From: Dissophora ornata
Lineage: Eukaryota; Mortierellomycota; Mortierellomycetes; Mortierellales; Mortierellaceae
DNA: 18,332 bases
Assembly (NCBI GenBank): GCA_025201705.1
Contig: MU617235.1
Span: forward strand, 1-18,332
Direction: 5' to 3'
In this document: in pieces, positions 18,022 through 18,332 of the stretch
How positions within the stretch are numbered: the first letter of the stretch is position 1
How the letters are laid out: the number at the start of each line of letters is the position of its first letter
The notes under the pieces: model-generated
The model's database searches: none
Told to the model about the DNA's origin: nothing
Seen by the model: only the letters and a program-made list of their open reading frames with translations
Position numbers and translations under genes: made by a program

Positions 18022-18332
18022 CTCAGGGCGTCCAGGGTCAAGAAGTTCCACGGAATGCTACCGACGATGGACGTCATGCACGCAAGAAGACCAGACTTGT
18101 ACAAAGACGATGAGTACCGCAGATGCTGCGCCAAGAAAGAGGATAACGAGCATATGTGGATCTGCTCGGAAGCCGAGGCGGCTCGAGAGGCCCTGTGGAC
18201 AGATGCCTACGACAAGGTGAATGGTTGGGGATCCAGAGCCACCACCAAGCACAACAGCCAAAGCTACAAGAAGTGGAAAAAGCACAAGGCCGGCCCACCA
18301 CCGCCTTCTCTCAAGTGGCACCACGTTACCTC
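18022..18332 (+). CDS. Probable retroelement protein fragment, C-terminal Cys/His motif region (partial)
   Basis: The frame is open from before 18022 to the window edge, with an internal ATG at 18055. It reads LRASRVKKFHGMLPTMD, then HARRPDLYKDDEY, RRCC, EDNEHMWIC and SEAEAAREALW, ending in basic KKWKKHKAGPPPP. The spacing C-x2-C...E-x-x-H-x4-C resembles the zinc-binding segment that follows the reverse transcriptase or RNase H region in non-LTR retrotransposon proteins. The pattern also matches my memory of repeated proteins in Mortierella and Rhizophagus genomes, which I cannot verify here. The left boundary is unclear because no start or acceptor is distinctive, so this may be a 5'-truncated copy. 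Function beyond this is not assigned. Confidence 0.5.

Noticed and set aside
1..18332. CRISPR arrays, bacterial operons, rRNA genes or an intact transposon.
   Set aside because: No regularly spaced direct repeats, no prokaryotic gene organisation, no rRNA-like sequence and no terminal repeats with a transposase were seen.

Overview
The window looks like nuclear DNA of a filamentous early-diverging fungus. The genes have short spliceosomal introns (about 88-132 nt, GT..AG, CTAAC/CTGAC-like branch points), roughly even base composition, long low-complexity Gln, Ser and His tracts, and microsatellites in the spacers. The gene families (WDR70, Nvj2-type SMP protein, Pumilio, Not4) are eukaryotic. 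A Mortierella-like (Mucoromycota) origin is my inference from the overall style and from a retroelement-like fragment at the right edge; no sequence comparison could be run.

Layout, left to right. 1-186 (-): first coding exon of a Not4/CNOT4 E3 ubiquitin ligase, with its first intron running off the left edge. 187-727: divergent promoter region. 728-3236 (+): WDR70-like WD40 protein in eight exons (609 aa). 3514-7086 (-): Nvj2/TEX2-like SMP lipid-transfer protein in two exons (1146 aa), convergent with WDR70. 7087-8483: spacer with a polypurine block and the 3' UTR of the next gene. 8484-10577 (-): two-exon gene (661 aa) of unrecognised family. 10578-13293: 2.7 kb without a gene, holding a 93-nt T run, several microsatellites and the 3' UTR of the next gene. 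13294-16986 or further right (-): Pumilio/PUF RNA-binding protein in at least seven exons (1028 aa or more). 17035-18021: upstream region of that gene, with a dense ATG array and a TCACGTGA box. 18022-18332 (+): partial, probably retroelement-derived reading frame.

The most interesting signal is regulatory. The PUF protein keeps all eight RNA-recognition triplets of the animal Pumilio type, which read UGUANAUA. The sense strand just after its own stop codon carries three exact UGUANAUA sites within 61 nt, two of them only 2 nt apart. This suggests a negative-feedback 3' UTR. The unknown gene upstream carries one more sense-strand site in its presumed 3' UTR. PUF proteins act by recruiting the CCR4-NOT complex, whose Not4 subunit is encoded at the left edge; that proximity may be chance.

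All exon structures were built by eye from splice signals, reading-frame continuity and remembered family sequence, and need transcript evidence. Least certain are the 5' end of the PUF gene, the 6-nt first coding exon of WDR70 and the identity of the right-edge fragment.
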